The translations under genes were made by a program, and so were the position numbers. The notes under the pieces are model-generated. The model saw only the letters and a list, made by a program, of their open reading frames with translations, made no database searches and was not told where the DNA came from. From contig NZ_JACGFN010000001.1 in NCBI RefSeq assembly GCF_016950255.1, forward strand, positions 2,728,001-2,792,000: DNA of 64,000 nucleotides, in the 5' to 3' direction. Source of the stretch: Pectobacterium brasiliense. Its GTDB lineage: Bacteria; Pseudomonadota; Gammaproteobacteria; Enterobacterales; Enterobacteriaceae. Shown piece by piece: positions 19,501 to 30,732 of the stretch (the stretch's first letter is position 1; each line of letters opens with the position of its first letter).

Positions 19501-20430
19501 GGCAACACCATCCGTTGCCAGATTCAACTCAGGCACATCGACCTGCCAGCCATTTTCCTGACGACTGACGTGCAGCGTCATGTCATCCACATTCAGGCGA
19601 TGCGCATCGCTGCCTTCACCCCAATTGGCCGTTCCGTGATTGAGGAACACATCACCGCTGTGGATATCGCCGTCACGGACGTTCAACCAGGCTGCCAGAC
19701 TAAAATCGGCACTTTCCAGCCCGGTCGTGTTTTTCATCCAGCGGCTGAGCCAGGGCTTCATATCGATATTGTCAGCCTGCAGGTAGAACGTGCCGTTGCT
19801 GAGCAACCCCTGATCGTCGTGCAAGTCCATACGCATCTGCACGACGCCGTGCTGACCATTAAAACTCGACAGGCTGATCAAGCCTTCTGCCCGGTGGCGC
19901 TTCTCGGAATTCAGCCAGGTCAGTTGCGGGATGCTCAGCTCCGCGCGGGAACCGGAAGGGGTAAGAAAGGTAATGTGGCTATCACGCAGGTCAAAGTGGT
20001 CAAACTGACGCAGGAAAAGATCGCTGACCTTCCCTGACTCCAGCAGTTTGCTATCCTGCTGCTGCCCGGTAAATTGGCTATTAATATCCAGTTTTAATTG
20101 GTGAAACGTGAGATCGCGAAACTGCCAGCGCCCGTGCAGCAGCGACTGCCACACATCCAGCGCCAGCGTAATGCGGTCAACCTGCCAGTCCGATTCCGGC
20201 AGGGACGTGCGAAGCTTTTCAATTTCCAGCGTGGGGCCAAAGGACTCCCAGCGCCCCGTCATCGAGCCGATTTCTAACGGAACACCGGCAGCAGACTGCG
20301 CCCAGGCCACCAGCTGTGGCCGGAAGTGATCGAGCTGTGGCAGCACCAGTCTTAAGCCGCTGACTAACAGCGCTACCATCACGACAAGAGTGGCACCCGT
20401 GATGATGAGTATTCCGGGCAGTCGCCTCAC
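16600..20430 (-). CDS. yhdP: YhdP, AsmA/TamB-like envelope phospholipid transport protein
   Basis: 1276 residues, similar to E. coli YhdP. One N-terminal membrane anchor (about 5-30) precedes a very long periplasmic beta-rich domain of the AsmA-like superfamily. The C-terminal AsmA2 region contains FDFSDTFGRGFYFDSI and FAVNPVVGAAVFAASKVL. In E. coli YhdP is one of three redundant AsmA-like proteins (with TamB and YdbH) that carry phospholipids to the outer membrane. It lies 41 bases after rng and before tldD. Confidence 0.95.
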   Translation of the reverse strand: MRRLPGILIITGATLVVMVALLVSGLRLVLPQLDHFRPQLVAWAQSAAGVPLEIGSMTGRWESFGPTLEIEKLRTSLPESDWQVDRITLALDVWQSLLHGRWQFRDLTFHQLKLDINSQFTGQQQDSKLLESGKVSDLFLRQFDHFDLRDSHITFLTPSGSRAELSIPQLTWLNSEKRHRAEGLISLSSFNGQHGVVQMRMDLHDDQGLLSNGTFYLQADNIDMKPWLSRWMKNTTGLESADFSLAAWLNVRDGDIHSGDVFLNHGTANWGEGSDAHRLNVDDMTLHVSRQENGWQVDVPELNLATDGVAWPKGQLSALWLPKNEHMLGPDRQEALRVRASNLALERVSTLLPLLSGTTPELKARWDELQPTGTLNTVVVDIPLQQPERTRFQANWQDVSWKQWKLLPGVDHFSGSARGSAERGQVSVELKQSTLPYVDMFRAPLEIKQASGTIDWRNDAQGLALWSHGLDVQAKSLWANGDFRYEQPAKQEPKLDILAGIRLTDAADAWRYYPELFMGTELVDYLSGALKGGRVDNATLIFAGNPQHFPYTHNEGQFEVWVPVKEATFEFQPGWPALTPLDINLDFANNGLWMFAPQTWLGKVEGKNISAVIPDYEKEMLLVDGELDGPGPEVGNYFNQTPLKSSLGAALDELKIGGPVKGTLHLDIPLAGDDVRASGDIALNNNSLYIKPLDTTIKNLTGKFRYENGNLRSDTLQANWMNQPMTVNFTTEEQAKAFLVNVGLQGDWQPALLPGLPASASKALSGTAGWKSTVAVNLPYSGKTTYDVDVQADLNKVSSHLPNPLSKPADESLPLEVKASGNLNGFAMQGRLGKDNHFNSQWLLKGDTVTLARASWQNGATVAPALPEDSSLVLDLPPLDAESWLGLLPSLRTSTSAEGKKAHSTFRFPEAVTLRTPELQLLGQQWHDLEITRKNTLAGSEVQAKGREIDGTVEIPNRGMWRSDINYLYYNPQWKGNEATNPVALAEKKSPLNDPSISFEDWPSLAVNCRQCWIIGQNMGRIQGTLLPEKEKLTLADGIIDTGKARLTVNGSWQENAEGVRTALKGRLTGDSLEQNANWFGVDSPLKAGSFDVDYDLYWRGTPWAPDIASLSGILHTRIGKGEIAEVGAGQAGQLLRLLSFDALMRKLRFDFSDTFGRGFYFDSIRNTAWIKDGVLHTDDMLVDGLEADIAIKGDLDLAKRQVNMEAVIAPEISATVGVATAFAVNPVVGAAVFAASKVLAPLWNKISLIRYQISGSLDQPKIQEVLREPNKKKGE

Positions 20431-20471
20431 TAATTTCTCCTTCTTTCGTCGCCGACGACGAGCGCACGAAT

Positions 20472-21941
20472 TTACATCATGACAACGTCAAACTGCTCCT
20501 GGCTATACAGGGGTTCGATTTGTACTTTGACCTGTTTGCCGACGAAAATCTCAACCTCAGCTAACGCGTGCGACTCTTCACTTCTCAGCGCTTCCCCGAC
20601 TGCCGGTGAGGCATAGACCAGGAAACGATCGGTGTCATAAGCGTGGTGGACACGCACGATTTCACGCATGATTTCATAGCAGACGCTTTCTACCGTCTTC
20701 ACCGTGCCACGCCCATGACACGTCGGGCATTCATGACACAGCACGTGTTCGATACTCTCACGCGTGCGTTTGCGCGTCATCTCTACTAATCCTAGTTGAG
20801 AGAAGCCGCTAATACTGGTTTTGACCCGATCTTTACTCAGCGCCTGCTCAAGGGAATGCAGCACCCGCCGACGGTGATCCTCATTATTCATATCGATGAA
20901 GTCGATAATGATGATGCCACCGAGGTTACGCAGACGCAGCTGTCGTGCAATCGCCTGCGTCGCTTCCGTATTGGTATTGAAAATGGTTTCATCCAGATTG
21001 CGGTGGCCGACGAATGCTCCCGTGTTGATGTCGACGGTCGTCATCGCTTCGGTCTGATCGATGATCAAATAGCCACCGGATTTCAGTTCAACCTTTCTGT
21101 CCAGCGAGCGCTGAATCTCATTTTCCACGTCAAACAGGTCAAAAATAGGCTGTTTACCCGCATAGTGTTCAAGTTTGCGGGTCATCTCCGGGATGTATTC
21201 GCCGGTAAATTCCAGCAGCGCTTCATACGTCAGTCGGGAGTCAATCCGAATGCGATCCAACGCGGCACCCGCAAAATCACGCAAAATTCGATGGGCGAGC
21301 GCCACTTCACCGTAGAGCTTACATTTGGTCTGGTTGCGCTTTTTACGCTCCATCACCTTGCCCCACAGACGCTTCAGGAACGCCGCATCCTGCGAGAGCT
21401 CTTCTTCACCAACGCCTTCCGCAGCGGTACGAATGATGAAACCACCGTCATCATCGCAATACTCTGCGACCGTTTTCTTTAAGCGCTCGCGTTCCGCTTC
21501 GCTCTCAATCCGCTGCGACACGCCAACGTGCGATGCGCCGGGCATAAACACCAGATAGCGCGACGGCAGCGTGATATCGGTCGTCAGACGTGCGCCTTTG
21601 GTTCCCAGCGGGTCTTTGACCACCTGCACCATGAGATCCTGCCCCTGGCGCACCAGTTCAGCGATATCACGGACGTGAAAATTCTTCTGTTCATCACCAG
21701 CAACGCATTCGGTGTGCGGCATGATATCGGACGCGTGCAGGAATGCCGCTTTATCCAGACCGATATCCACAAACGCCGCCTGCATGCCCGGCAGGACGCG
21801 ACTCACGCGGCCTTTATAAATGTTGCCGACAATGCCGCGCTTCGCATCACGCTCAATATGAATTTCTTGCAGAATGCCGCCGTCGATATAGGCAACGCGC
21901 GTTTCTGACGGTGTAACGTTTACCAGTAACTCAGCAGTCAT
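20472..21941 (-). CDS. rng: Ribonuclease G
   Basis: 489 residues from ATG 21941 ([22 protein letters not shown]), the same start as E. coli; the open frame extends 16 codons further into the end of maf without family support. An N-terminal S1 domain, a DNase I-like catalytic part ([15 protein letters not shown]) and the zinc-link cysteines in CPTCHGRG are visible. RNase G matures the 5' end of 16S rRNA and decays some mRNAs. It overlaps maf by 11 bases, so translation is probably coupled. Confidence 0.96.
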   Translation of the reverse strand: MTAELLVNVTPSETRVAYIDGGILQEIHIERDAKRGIVGNIYKGRVSRVLPGMQAAFVDIGLDKAAFLHASDIMPHTECVAGDEQKNFHVRDIAELVRQGQDLMVQVVKDPLGTKGARLTTDITLPSRYLVFMPGASHVGVSQRIESEAERERLKKTVAEYCDDDGGFIIRTAAEGVGEEELSQDAAFLKRLWGKVMERKKRNQTKCKLYGEVALAHRILRDFAGAALDRIRIDSRLTYEALLEFTGEYIPEMTRKLEHYAGKQPIFDLFDVENEIQRSLDRKVELKSGGYLIIDQTEAMTTVDINTGAFVGHRNLDETIFNTNTEATQAIARQLRLRNLGGIIIIDFIDMNNEDHRRRVLHSLEQALSKDRVKTSISGFSQLGLVEMTRKRTRESIEHVLCHECPTCHGRGTVKTVESVCYEIMREIVRVHHAYDTDRFLVYASPAVGEALRSEESHALAEVEIFVGKQVKVQIEPLYSQEQFDVVMM

Positions 21942-22524
21942 GTTTTCCTCTTGCACTCCGCAACGCAGCAAAATTACTGAATAGCTCATGGGTTTCTACC
22001 AGCGGCAGCCCAACCACCGCGTAATAGCTCCCGTTAAGCGACCGGACAAAGCATCCACCTTTGCCCTGAATACCGTAAGCCCCGGCTTTATCCATCGGTT
22101 CGCCACTGGCGATATACCGTTCGATATCCTGCTGCGAGAGCGGACGGAAGACGACATCGGTTACTACCAGACAGCTCAATACATCGTCTTTATCTGCCAG
22201 CGCGACGGCTGTCATCACCTGATGTGGTTTTCCGGACAGCTGCCTCAGCATCTCTGCCGCATGGGCTTCATCCTGTGGTTTTTCCAATACCTGACCGTTC
22301 AGTACCACAATGGTGTCGGCACCCAGAACCGGTAAATCAGACGGTGCCGCCACGACACCCGCGGCCGCTTTCTCATGTGCCAGACGCCGGACATAAACTT
22401 CCGCTGCCTCCTCCGGTAACCGCTGTTCTTCCACCGCGACATTCAGTACAGAAAAAGGAATATCGAGCTGCGTGAGCAGTTCGCGACGGCGGGGAGAGGC
22501 GGATGCCAGATAAAGCTGAGTCAT
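21931..22524 (-). CDS. maf: Maf/YhdE, nucleoside triphosphate pyrophosphatase (dTTP/UTP)
   Basis: 197 residues. The Maf signature [10 protein letters not shown] (7-16) and the catalytic-region GADTIVV are visible. YhdE-type Maf hydrolyses dTTP, UTP and modified pyrimidine nucleotides to monophosphates, a house-cleaning activity. It sits between mreD (8 bases upstream) and rng, as in E. coli. Confidence 0.94.
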   Translation of the reverse strand: MTQLYLASASPRRRELLTQLDIPFSVLNVAVEEQRLPEEAAEVYVRRLAHEKAAAGVVAAPSDLPVLGADTIVVLNGQVLEKPQDEAHAAEMLRQLSGKPHQVMTAVALADKDDVLSCLVVTDVVFRPLSQQDIERYIASGEPMDKAGAYGIQGKGGCFVRSLNGSYYAVVGLPLVETHELFSNFAALRSARGKHDC

Positions 22525-22532
22525 GAATCACC

Positions 22533-23021
22533 TTATTGCACAGTAAACTGACGACGAATTTTACGCATCAGCAGGAACAGCCACGGCCAGAGTACGCCAT
22601 CAACGACGCTATTCCAGAATGTTTCCGGTCGGAAAGAGACATTAATAACTAAAAATTCTGCCCAGAATACCGTGAGGTCCATCAGCAGCGACAACAACAT
22701 GACGATTAACGCCTGCTGCCAGAGCGCCATATTTCGGAATAGCTGGAATTTAAAGGCGACCAGATAAGCCACAATGCTCAACGCCAGCGCCCGTACTCCC
22801 AGTGTAGACCCAAGAATCAAGTCCATAATCAGACCTAATATAAATCCTGTGCCGACATTCACCCGATGTGGCAATGCCATCACCCAATAAATGAGAAACA
22901 GCGTCAGCCAGGAGGGGCGAAACATGTAGATTTCATCCGGCCACGGCATAATCTGCAAAACCATAGCGATCAGAAAAGAAAGCCAGATAATCCAGTTGCC
23001 ATGCCTGCGATAACGATTCAT
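22533..23021 (-). CDS. mreD: MreD, rod-shape determining membrane protein
   Basis: 162 residues, almost entirely hydrophobic with five or six predicted membrane segments, matching the MreD family ([20 protein letters not shown]). MreD helps MreC position the elongasome that builds lateral cell wall. Its start overlaps the mreC stop by 4 bases. Confidence 0.95.
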   Translation of the reverse strand: MNRYRRHGNWIIWLSFLIAMVLQIMPWPDEIYMFRPSWLTLFLIYWVMALPHRVNVGTGFILGLIMDLILGSTLGVRALALSIVAYLVAFKFQLFRNMALWQQALIVMLLSLLMDLTVFWAEFLVINVSFRPETFWNSVVDGVLWPWLFLLMRKIRRQFTVQ

Positions 23022-24001
23022 TGGCGGCCTCTTTGCGGCTCGGCGGTGGGCGCAGCGGTATCAGGAGGAAGCGGGGGTCCCATGTCATCAGGCGACGGTA
23101 AAACCTGCGGCATCATCTGCATCAGACGTTCATTGGCAACCCGATGGACTTCCGCTGGCGGCAACGCTGTATTGGAGTTATTTTCCACGCCCCACAGTAA
23201 GAGCAGATAGCGCAGACGCTGTAGCCCCGCAGTCGGACGTGCCTGAATAATCGTATAGGCTCGCTGTGTATCGGCCTTGACCGATGACACAACACCAACG
23301 GGATACCCTTCGGGGAAGCGACCGCCCAGACCCGATGTGACCAGTACGTCACCTACTCGGATATCGGTATTGTTAGGCAAGTGTTCGAGTTGCAGATCGT
23401 CGGCGCAGCCATTGCCGGCAGCAATCACGCGGATATCATTGCGTAGCACCTGAATCGGCAACGCGTGGGAAACATCACAAATCAACAAAACCCGGCTGGT
23501 AAACTGACCAACCGCCACAACCTGACCCACCACGCCTTTATCGCTGATGACCGGTTGCCCTTCATACACGCCGTTCGCCTGACCTTTATCAATCACCACC
23601 TGATCGCTATAAGGGTCGGTTCCGGCGGACATCACCTGCGTCACCATCTTCTGCTCATCCTGACGCAGCGGTGAGCCAAGCAGTTCACGTAAGCGCGCAT
23701 TTTCCTGCTTGAACTGGCCTAGTAGCAACAGGTCACTGTTTTTCATCAACAGTTCCTGACGCAGCGCGGTATTTTCAAGGGCTAATTGCTCACGGGTTGC
23801 CAGTGAGGCAGACATATTGTCCAGAACCTGACGGGGCCCATTCGCCAGAAAATAGAATGGACTGACGGAGGTGTCCATGTACGTTCTGATTTTGACGAAC
23901 GAACCGAGCCGACTGTCCGCAACGATCACGACAATCGCGGTAACGACAGCAAGAAAAAGTCGTAATTGCAGGGAAGGCCCCCTGCTAAAAAGCGGCTTCA
24001 T
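23018..24001 (-). CDS. mreC: MreC, elongasome scaffold protein
   Basis: 327 residues. One N-terminal membrane helix (about 10-30) is followed by a coiled coil ([18 protein letters not shown]) and two beta-barrel-like domains with the conserved [18 protein letters not shown]. MreC links MreB to PBP2 in the periplasm. The C-terminal Pro-rich tail ([14 protein letters not shown]) is typical. It is separated from mreB by about 170 bases that contain a strong terminator. Confidence 0.96.
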   Translation of the reverse strand: MKPLFSRGPSLQLRLFLAVVTAIVVIVADSRLGSFVKIRTYMDTSVSPFYFLANGPRQVLDNMSASLATREQLALENTALRQELLMKNSDLLLLGQFKQENARLRELLGSPLRQDEQKMVTQVMSAGTDPYSDQVVIDKGQANGVYEGQPVISDKGVVGQVVAVGQFTSRVLLICDVSHALPIQVLRNDIRVIAAGNGCADDLQLEHLPNNTDIRVGDVLVTSGLGGRFPEGYPVGVVSSVKADTQRAYTIIQARPTAGLQRLRYLLLLWGVENNSNTALPPAEVHRVANERLMQMMPQVLPSPDDMGPPLPPDTAAPTAEPQRGRQ

Positions 24002-24102
24002 AAAATTTGCGTATTCCTCGACAGCAACCTCAAATCGCCCCTGGCGATTTTTAACGTCACAAAGCGGTGCCCCATAGGGCGAATTTCATTGCTCAGACAA
24101 AT

Positions 24103-24164
24103 AAAAAAGGGGTAACCACGAAAGATGAAAAACGCAGGCGTTCATCCATCCGGTCCCCCCTTTT
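24103..24164 (-). terminator. Terminator/attenuator between mreB and mreC
   Basis: On the minus strand an AAAAGGGG / CCCCTTTT outer stem (24157-24164 with 24105-24112) encloses a second AACGC/GCGTT hairpin and ends in TTTTTTAT. It begins 11 bases after the mreB stop. It should end most mreB transcripts and lower mreCD expression. Confidence 0.65.
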
Positions 24165-24174
24165 CCAGACAGGA

Positions 24175-25534
<1,360 letters not shown>

Positions 25535-27472
25535 TTAAACACGATGCCGCGGTGAATATTTTTTCAGCTCATCCGTTACAGGGACTGATGCGGCAAAAAA
25601 ATCGCCTTGCCCACCATAAACGCCCTTGCCCAACAGCATCCGCCACTCCTCTTTGGTTCGCACGCCAGCGGCAAACACCCGCGTTTGCGTCCCTTTACAG
25701 GCCTCGGTCAGGCTTTGTACAAACAGCTGATTTTCCGGGCGGCGCTCAAGACTGCGGACCAAACCAGGATGAAGCTTGATGATCTCCACGGGGAGTGACT
25801 TGATATACGTCGTACTCACCAGCGTCAACCCCGCCTGCGTAACCGCCAGGCGACAACCTAATCCCAGGATCAAATTGAGAACCGGGCGCAGGCGGCCGAT
25901 ATATTGACAGACATCTGCCTCTGCAAGTTCAAATAAAATGCACTGACGCTGCGTTTTCGGACATTGCAGCAATATTTCTTTTAGCCAGCGCAGGAAAGGC
26001 TTTTGCAAAAGTGAGTCCACACTTACCGGTAAAGCCAGTGTTTCTCCCGGCCAGCTCGCTGACAGATCAATAATTCGTGCTACAAGCTGACGATCATAAC
26101 TTGCTGCCAGCCCCAGTTGCTGAACCAGCGGCATATACTCCGCCGCGAGCAGTTCCTGTTCTCCGTCATAAATCCGACTCATCATTTCGCGATGGTGTAC
26201 CACGCCCTCTTTTGTCACCGCAGGTTTCTGATACAGCCGTGGGCCACCGCGCGCTAGCGTCTGTTCCAGCAAGGTCCGCCATTTCACGCTACCGCGCCCT
26301 TTTTCAGGCACCTGCCTGTCAAACACGCACCAGCTGTTACCGCCCTGCAACACCGCATTACGCGTCGCGTCTTCCACGCTCTCCATCACCTGCTCGGCGC
26401 TTTGCCCGCCGCGATAGGCACAAATACCAATGTGGAGAACATCCTCGCGATCGATCAACGGGCAGCTGGGGAGAATATCGATAGACTTCACCAGCTGCGT
26501 GGCAATCGCAGTGGCTTCCTTCAGCGTGCTGTGGGGGAGCAATACGGTGAAATCGCTGCTGAAATAACGCGCCAGCAGCGCAGAGGGATAGCGCATGACA
26601 AACGTCGATAGCAGATTGACCAGCGTGAACCGGTAATCCTGAATCGCACTGGTATAGCCGTGCGTTTCTTGCAAGGTTTCAAAATCTGGTACGCGAATCA
26701 TCATGACGACGCCGTGCGTCCCCACTTCTTCGCCATCTTCCAGCTGTGTGGTCAATTGATTATCAAAAAACAGACGATTACTCAGCCCGGTTTCAGCATC
26801 CTGCGCAGCGAAAGCACGAATTAACGTATCAACCCGCCCGCGTTCCTCACGCGCTTCCACTAAATCAGACAGCAGTTGATCGAGCGCCCCGCTGGTCTTA
26901 ACTGGCCATTCACGTACCGAGCCCTGCATAACCGATTCTCGCTCGCCCTTGAGAATACGCTGTGCGCGTTTTTCCAACTCTTCCTGTCCGGCAGCCTGCC
27001 GACGCAGCCAGCGAATGGAAAAGTACAGCATAAGGAGCATCAGGCCCGCGGCCAGCAATACCGATAGCGTCGACACCAGAAAACGCGGTAAACCAATCAG
27101 CGGGTCGACATATTTCAAAGCGATCGTCATGTTCAAATGATGCATCAGCGGAAATTCGACCTCATGATAGAGGTGCGTACGTTCCCAGCCGGCCTCAGGC
27201 AGCTGTATTGAATAGAGGGTCGAATCGTTATCCTGAATATCCAACGCCACAATGCCTGCCGTTTTCATCATTCCCGGCAGCCAATATTGAATATTTTCGG
27301 GCGATTGCACTAATAGCGCCTGATCGATACTGGCCGTGACCTCGCGTAGCTGCTGCTCGGTTCGCAACTGGCTATAATAACAGAGGCTAAATATGCTACT
27401 GAAAAGCATAAGAAAAATAGCGAGAACCGTCAGCAATACTATGAGTATCGAGAACCTGGTCGTAAATCCCAT
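25535..27472 (-). CDS. csrD: CsrD, RNase E specificity factor with degenerate GGDEF and EAL domains
   Basis: 645 residues. Two N-terminal membrane segments (about 10-30 and 130-155) flank a periplasmic loop. A GGDEF domain follows with the active motif replaced (ARYFSSDFTVLL instead of GGDEF), then an EAL domain with REMM at the catalytic position, so neither should make or cleave cyclic-di-GMP. In E. coli CsrD targets the sRNAs CsrB and CsrC for RNase E decay and thereby raises free CsrA. In soft-rot bacteria the Csr/Rsm system controls virulence enzymes (family knowledge). mreB lies downstream. Confidence 0.95.
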   Translation of the reverse strand: MGFTTRFSILIVLLTVLAIFLMLFSSIFSLCYYSQLRTEQQLREVTASIDQALLVQSPENIQYWLPGMMKTAGIVALDIQDNDSTLYSIQLPEAGWERTHLYHEVEFPLMHHLNMTIALKYVDPLIGLPRFLVSTLSVLLAAGLMLLMLYFSIRWLRRQAAGQEELEKRAQRILKGERESVMQGSVREWPVKTSGALDQLLSDLVEAREERGRVDTLIRAFAAQDAETGLSNRLFFDNQLTTQLEDGEEVGTHGVVMMIRVPDFETLQETHGYTSAIQDYRFTLVNLLSTFVMRYPSALLARYFSSDFTVLLPHSTLKEATAIATQLVKSIDILPSCPLIDREDVLHIGICAYRGGQSAEQVMESVEDATRNAVLQGGNSWCVFDRQVPEKGRGSVKWRTLLEQTLARGGPRLYQKPAVTKEGVVHHREMMSRIYDGEQELLAAEYMPLVQQLGLAASYDRQLVARIIDLSASWPGETLALPVSVDSLLQKPFLRWLKEILLQCPKTQRQCILFELAEADVCQYIGRLRPVLNLILGLGCRLAVTQAGLTLVSTTYIKSLPVEIIKLHPGLVRSLERRPENQLFVQSLTEACKGTQTRVFAAGVRTKEEWRMLLGKGVYGGQGDFFAASVPVTDELKKYSPRHRV

Positions 27473-27548
27473 CCCTGCGTCCTATTCCAAATAATTGTTA
27501 TTTCTGCGAGTTTGTTGTTTTTTATCAGTTCGCATAGGCCAGCTACAT

Positions 27549-27597
27549 AGTACCTTTTTTAACAAGCAGTACCTTTTAACAAATAGTACCTGTAATA
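27549..27597. repeat. Three direct repeats with AGTACC core
   Basis: AGTACC begins at 27549, 27568 and 27585, each followed by a T/A-rich stretch ending near TTAACAA or TAATAAC (spacing 19 and 17). They lie between divergent csrD and acuI, 54-102 bases before the acuI start. Function unknown; possibly binding sites for a regulator of either gene. Confidence 0.5.
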
Positions 27598-27650
27598 ACT
27601 ATAGTCGTTAATGACTTCCCCATTTTTCATCCTGCTACAGGAGATAGCCC

Positions 27651-28628
27651 ATGCAGGCTTTAGTTCTTGAACAGTCAGACGGACTGACCCACGCTCAGAT
27701 TCGCGAGATTGACGCCGAGCAGCTTCCCACCGGGGATGTAACTGTTGATATCAACTGGTCCGGCATTAACTATAAAGATGCGCTTGCCATTACCGGCAAA
27801 GGCAAAATTATCCGTAACTTCCCGATGGTTCCTGGAATCGACTTCGCAGGAACCGTACGCCACAGCGACAGCGATCGGTTTAGCGTCGGCCAGTCTGTCA
27901 TCCTGACCGGTTGGGGCGTGGGTGAAAACCACTGGGGCGGATTGGCACAACAGGCTCGCGTGAAGAGCGACTGGCTGGTTCCACTGCCCGCGTCGCTGGA
28001 TGCGCGCAAGGCCATGATTCTTGGCACAGCAGGCTTTACTGCAATGCTGTGCGTGATGGCGCTGGAAGACGGTGGTATCACCCCGGAAAGCGGCGACATT
28101 ATCGTGACCGGTGCCAGCGGCGGCGTCGGCAGTACGGCTGTCGCCCTGCTTGCAGAGCTAGGTTATCAGGTCACTGCCGTCAGCGGCCGTGCCGACAACA
28201 CCGATTATCTGAAAAAGCTGGGTGCCAAACAGGTGTTGGATCGCAGCGAATTCAGCGGAAGCCCTCGCCCACTGGAGAAACAACGTTGGGCTGGCGCGGT
28301 GGATACCGTCGGCGATAACGTGTTGGCGACGCTGCTGGCGCAGATGGATTACAACGCGACGGTCGCCGCGTGCGGTCTGGCTGGCGGTGTTGCGCTGCCG
28401 ACTACCGTGATGCCATTTATTTTACGCAATGTTCGCCTGCAAGGCGTGGATTCCGTGATGGCACCGCTAGCTCGCCGTCAGCAAGCGTGGGAGCGTCTGG
28501 CTACCATTCTGCCTGAATCGTTCTATCAACAGGTGACGCAGGAAATCGGGTTGGAAGACGTCCCTGCCACTGCCGCTGCGCTGCTGGAAAATAAAGTCAC
28601 CGGCCGCACGCTGGTGAAAATCAGCTAA
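27651..28628 (+). CDS. acuI: AcuI (YhdH), NADPH-dependent acrylyl-CoA reductase
   Basis: 325 residues of the medium-chain dehydrogenase/reductase superfamily without the zinc ligands. The Rossmann motif GASGGVGSTAVALLAELGY is present, as is the family start MQALVLEQSDGLTHAQIR. YhdH/AcuI reduces toxic acrylyl-CoA to propionyl-CoA. A GGAGA ribosome-binding site precedes the ATG. It is divergent from csrD, as in E. coli. Confidence 0.92.
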   Translation: MQALVLEQSDGLTHAQIREIDAEQLPTGDVTVDINWSGINYKDALAITGKGKIIRNFPMVPGIDFAGTVRHSDSDRFSVGQSVILTGWGVGENHWGGLAQQARVKSDWLVPLPASLDARKAMILGTAGFTAMLCVMALEDGGITPESGDIIVTGASGGVGSTAVALLAELGYQVTAVSGRADNTDYLKKLGAKQVLDRSEFSGSPRPLEKQRWAGAVDTVGDNVLATLLAQMDYNATVAACGLAGGVALPTTVMPFILRNVRLQGVDSVMAPLARRQQAWERLATILPESFYQQVTQEIGLEDVPATAAALLENKVTGRTLVKIS

Positions 28629-28647
28629 CGTCTTTTGTTGACGCACT

Positions 28648-28667
28648 CAGCCACCTTCGGGTGGCTG
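28648..28667 (+). terminator. Hairpin after acuI
   Basis: CAGCCACC-TTCG-GGTGGCTG is a perfect 8-bp stem with a stable UUCG tetraloop, 20 bases past the acuI stop. Few Ts follow (TTAC), so termination may be partial. Confidence 0.55.
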
Positions 28668-28798
28668 TTACACCCTGCAAAAAAGTATTTCATCTCTCTT
28701 GTCGCGGTTTCTACCGCAATTAATCTATAACTAAGTGAACGGTAAGCATTAAAAACGCCACTTTGCGTCAACAATAATAATGACTGGCGGGAGTTCAC

Positions 28799-29800
28799 AT
28801 GCACAAACATCGCAAGTTCACGGAAGCCGACGTTACCCCGGAATCCCTCTTCTATCAGCGTCGGCGCGTCTTAAAAGCGCTGGGTATTTCCGCTGCCGCA
28901 CTTTCACTGCCATTTTCTGCACAGGCTGACCTGCTGGCCTGGTTTAAAGGCGGTGATAAACCGAAAGCGCCGCCGGGTAAACCGCTCACATTTAGCCAGC
29001 CTGCCGACTGGAAACTCGATCTGCCGCTCACGCCGGAAGATAAGGTCACGGGTTATAACAACTTCTATGAATTTGGATTGGATAAAGCCGATCCGGCAGC
29101 CAATGCTGGCGGGTTAAAAACTGAAGGCTGGACCGTCAAAATAGACGGCGATGTCGCCAACCCCCTCACGCTGGATATCGACGATTTACTCAAACGTTTT
29201 CCACTGGAAGAACGGATCTACCGTTTCCGCTGCGTAGAAGCGTGGTCGATGGTGATTCCGTGGGTCGGGTTTGAGTTAGCTAAACTGATTAAATACGCCG
29301 AACCCACCAGTAACGCCCGCTACGTCGCGTTTCAGACGCTTTACGACCCGAAACAGATGCCGGGACAAAAAGATCGCTTCATGGGCGGCGGTCTCGACTA
29401 TCCCTATGTAGAAGGGTTACGCCTCGATGAAGCCATGAACCCGTTGGCACTGCTGGCCGTCGGCGTTTATGGCAAGACGTTACCGCCGCAGAACGGTGCC
29501 CCCATCCGCTTAGTCACGCCATGGAAATACGGCTTCAAGAACATCAAATCTATCGTGCATATCCGGCTTACTCGCGAGCAGCCCCCGTGCACATGGAATC
29601 TGGCGGCACCGGATGAATATGGTTTCTATGCCAACGTTAACCCGCATGTGGATCACCCGCGCTGGTCGCAAGCGACAGAACGCGTCATCGGTTCCGGCGG
29701 GCTACTTAACGTTGAGCGCCAACCCACGCTGTTGTTCAACGGCTATGCCGATCAGGTCGCCTCGCTGTATCGCGGTCTGAATCTGCGCGACAATTTTTAG
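28799..29800 (+). CDS. msrP: MsrP (YedY), periplasmic methionine sulfoxide reductase, molybdenum subunit
   Basis: 333 residues. A twin-arginine signal (RRRVLKAL at about 21-28, then a hydrophobic stretch to AQA) sends the folded protein through Tat. The molybdenum-ligand cysteine is in [12 protein letters not shown] (C145). MsrP uses molybdopterin to repair both diastereomers of methionine sulfoxide in periplasmic proteins, with electrons from MsrQ. It precedes msrQ by 78 bases. This molybdoenzyme sits only about 3.3 kb from the molybdenum-uptake cassette. Confidence 0.96.
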   Translation: MHKHRKFTEADVTPESLFYQRRRVLKALGISAAALSLPFSAQADLLAWFKGGDKPKAPPGKPLTFSQPADWKLDLPLTPEDKVTGYNNFYEFGLDKADPAANAGGLKTEGWTVKIDGDVANPLTLDIDDLLKRFPLEERIYRFRCVEAWSMVIPWVGFELAKLIKYAEPTSNARYVAFQTLYDPKQMPGQKDRFMGGGLDYPYVEGLRLDEAMNPLALLAVGVYGKTLPPQNGAPIRLVTPWKYGFKNIKSIVHIRLTREQPPCTWNLAAPDEYGFYANVNPHVDHPRWSQATERVIGSGGLLNVERQPTLLFNGYADQVASLYRGLNLRDNF

Positions 29801-29878
29801 TTAACAACACAAAACATCTAGCGAATAACACAAAACTTCTCGCCACCGCCTCCTGTCAGGATAGGAATTTACATCAGC

Positions 29879-30478
29879 ATGAGACTGACGTTACAACACA
29901 TTACCCGGTTAAAAGTGCTACTCCATCTGGCTGGTTTTCTGCCGCTGCTGTGGCTGATATTGTCCGTTGACCAAGGGTGGTTCAGCGCCGATCCAGCCAA
30001 GGATATCCAGCACTTTACCGGAAGAATGGCGCTGAAATTGCTGCTGGCGACGCTGCTGGTTACACCATTAGCACGCTACGGCAAACAGCCGCTGCTTATT
30101 CGCTGCCGACGTCTCCTCGGGCTGTGGTGCTTTTTCTGGGCGACGTTACATCTGGTGAGCTATGCGCTGCTGGAGCTGGGCCTGGATCATCTGGCGCTGC
30201 TGGGCAAAGAACTGATATCCCGACCGTATTTAACGTTGGGAATCATAAGCTGGCTGATTTTGCTGGCGCTGGCGGTGACATCGCCACAGATAGTGATGCG
30301 CAAGTTGGGATCGCAATGGCAAAAACTGCATAATTTCGTCTATTTAGTCGCCATCCTTGCGCCTATCCACTATCTTTGGTCAGTTAAAACGCTCTCACCG
30401 CAGCCTATTTTGTATGCGCTCGCGGCGCTGATATTGCTGCTGCTTCGTTATAAGAAATTTCGCCAATGGTGGCGCTAA
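29879..30478 (+). CDS. msrQ: MsrQ (YedZ), heme membrane subunit of MsrPQ
   Basis: 199 residues with about six predicted membrane segments and the ferric-reductase-like histidines ([49 protein letters not shown]). MsrQ passes electrons from the respiratory quinone pool or flavin reductase to MsrP. It follows msrP directly, the usual pair. Confidence 0.94.
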   Translation: MRLTLQHITRLKVLLHLAGFLPLLWLILSVDQGWFSADPAKDIQHFTGRMALKLLLATLLVTPLARYGKQPLLIRCRRLLGLWCFFWATLHLVSYALLELGLDHLALLGKELISRPYLTLGIISWLILLALAVTSPQIVMRKLGSQWQKLHNFVYLVAILAPIHYLWSVKTLSPQPILYALAALILLLLRYKKFRQWWR

Positions 30479-30603
30479 GCGCCGCAGCAACACAGGAAAA
30501 GCCGATAACGGACCGCAGCAAGATTCACGCCTTCTCACGGCCTGGCGCAGGAATATCTCCGCAGATAAGACCAGTATTTAGCTGCGAATTGCCACGATAT
30601 GGT

Positions 30604-30609
30604 TATAAT
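30604..30609 (+). promoter_or_regulatory. Candidate -10 box for aroQ-accBC
   Basis: TATAAT, a perfect -10 hexamer, lies 124 bases before aroQ. The -35 region at the right spacing is poor. Initiation here would give a leader of about 115 bases holding a small AATAGC/GCTATT hairpin (30664-30679) followed by TTTG. Confidence 0.4.
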
Positions 30610-30732
30610 GCACGACTTTAATTTCTCGGGCCGGACAATTTGCATCACGAAAGGTGACAAACGAATAGCTTCGCGCTATTTTGTGCGACACGGTTTTGCC
30701 AATCTTGGTCAATCGCGGGAGATAGCAGCACA

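Noticed and set aside
27549..27597. CRISPR-like spaced repeats
   Set aside because: Only three short imperfect copies with spacers of about 11-13 bases; no CRISPR repeat length or cas genes.
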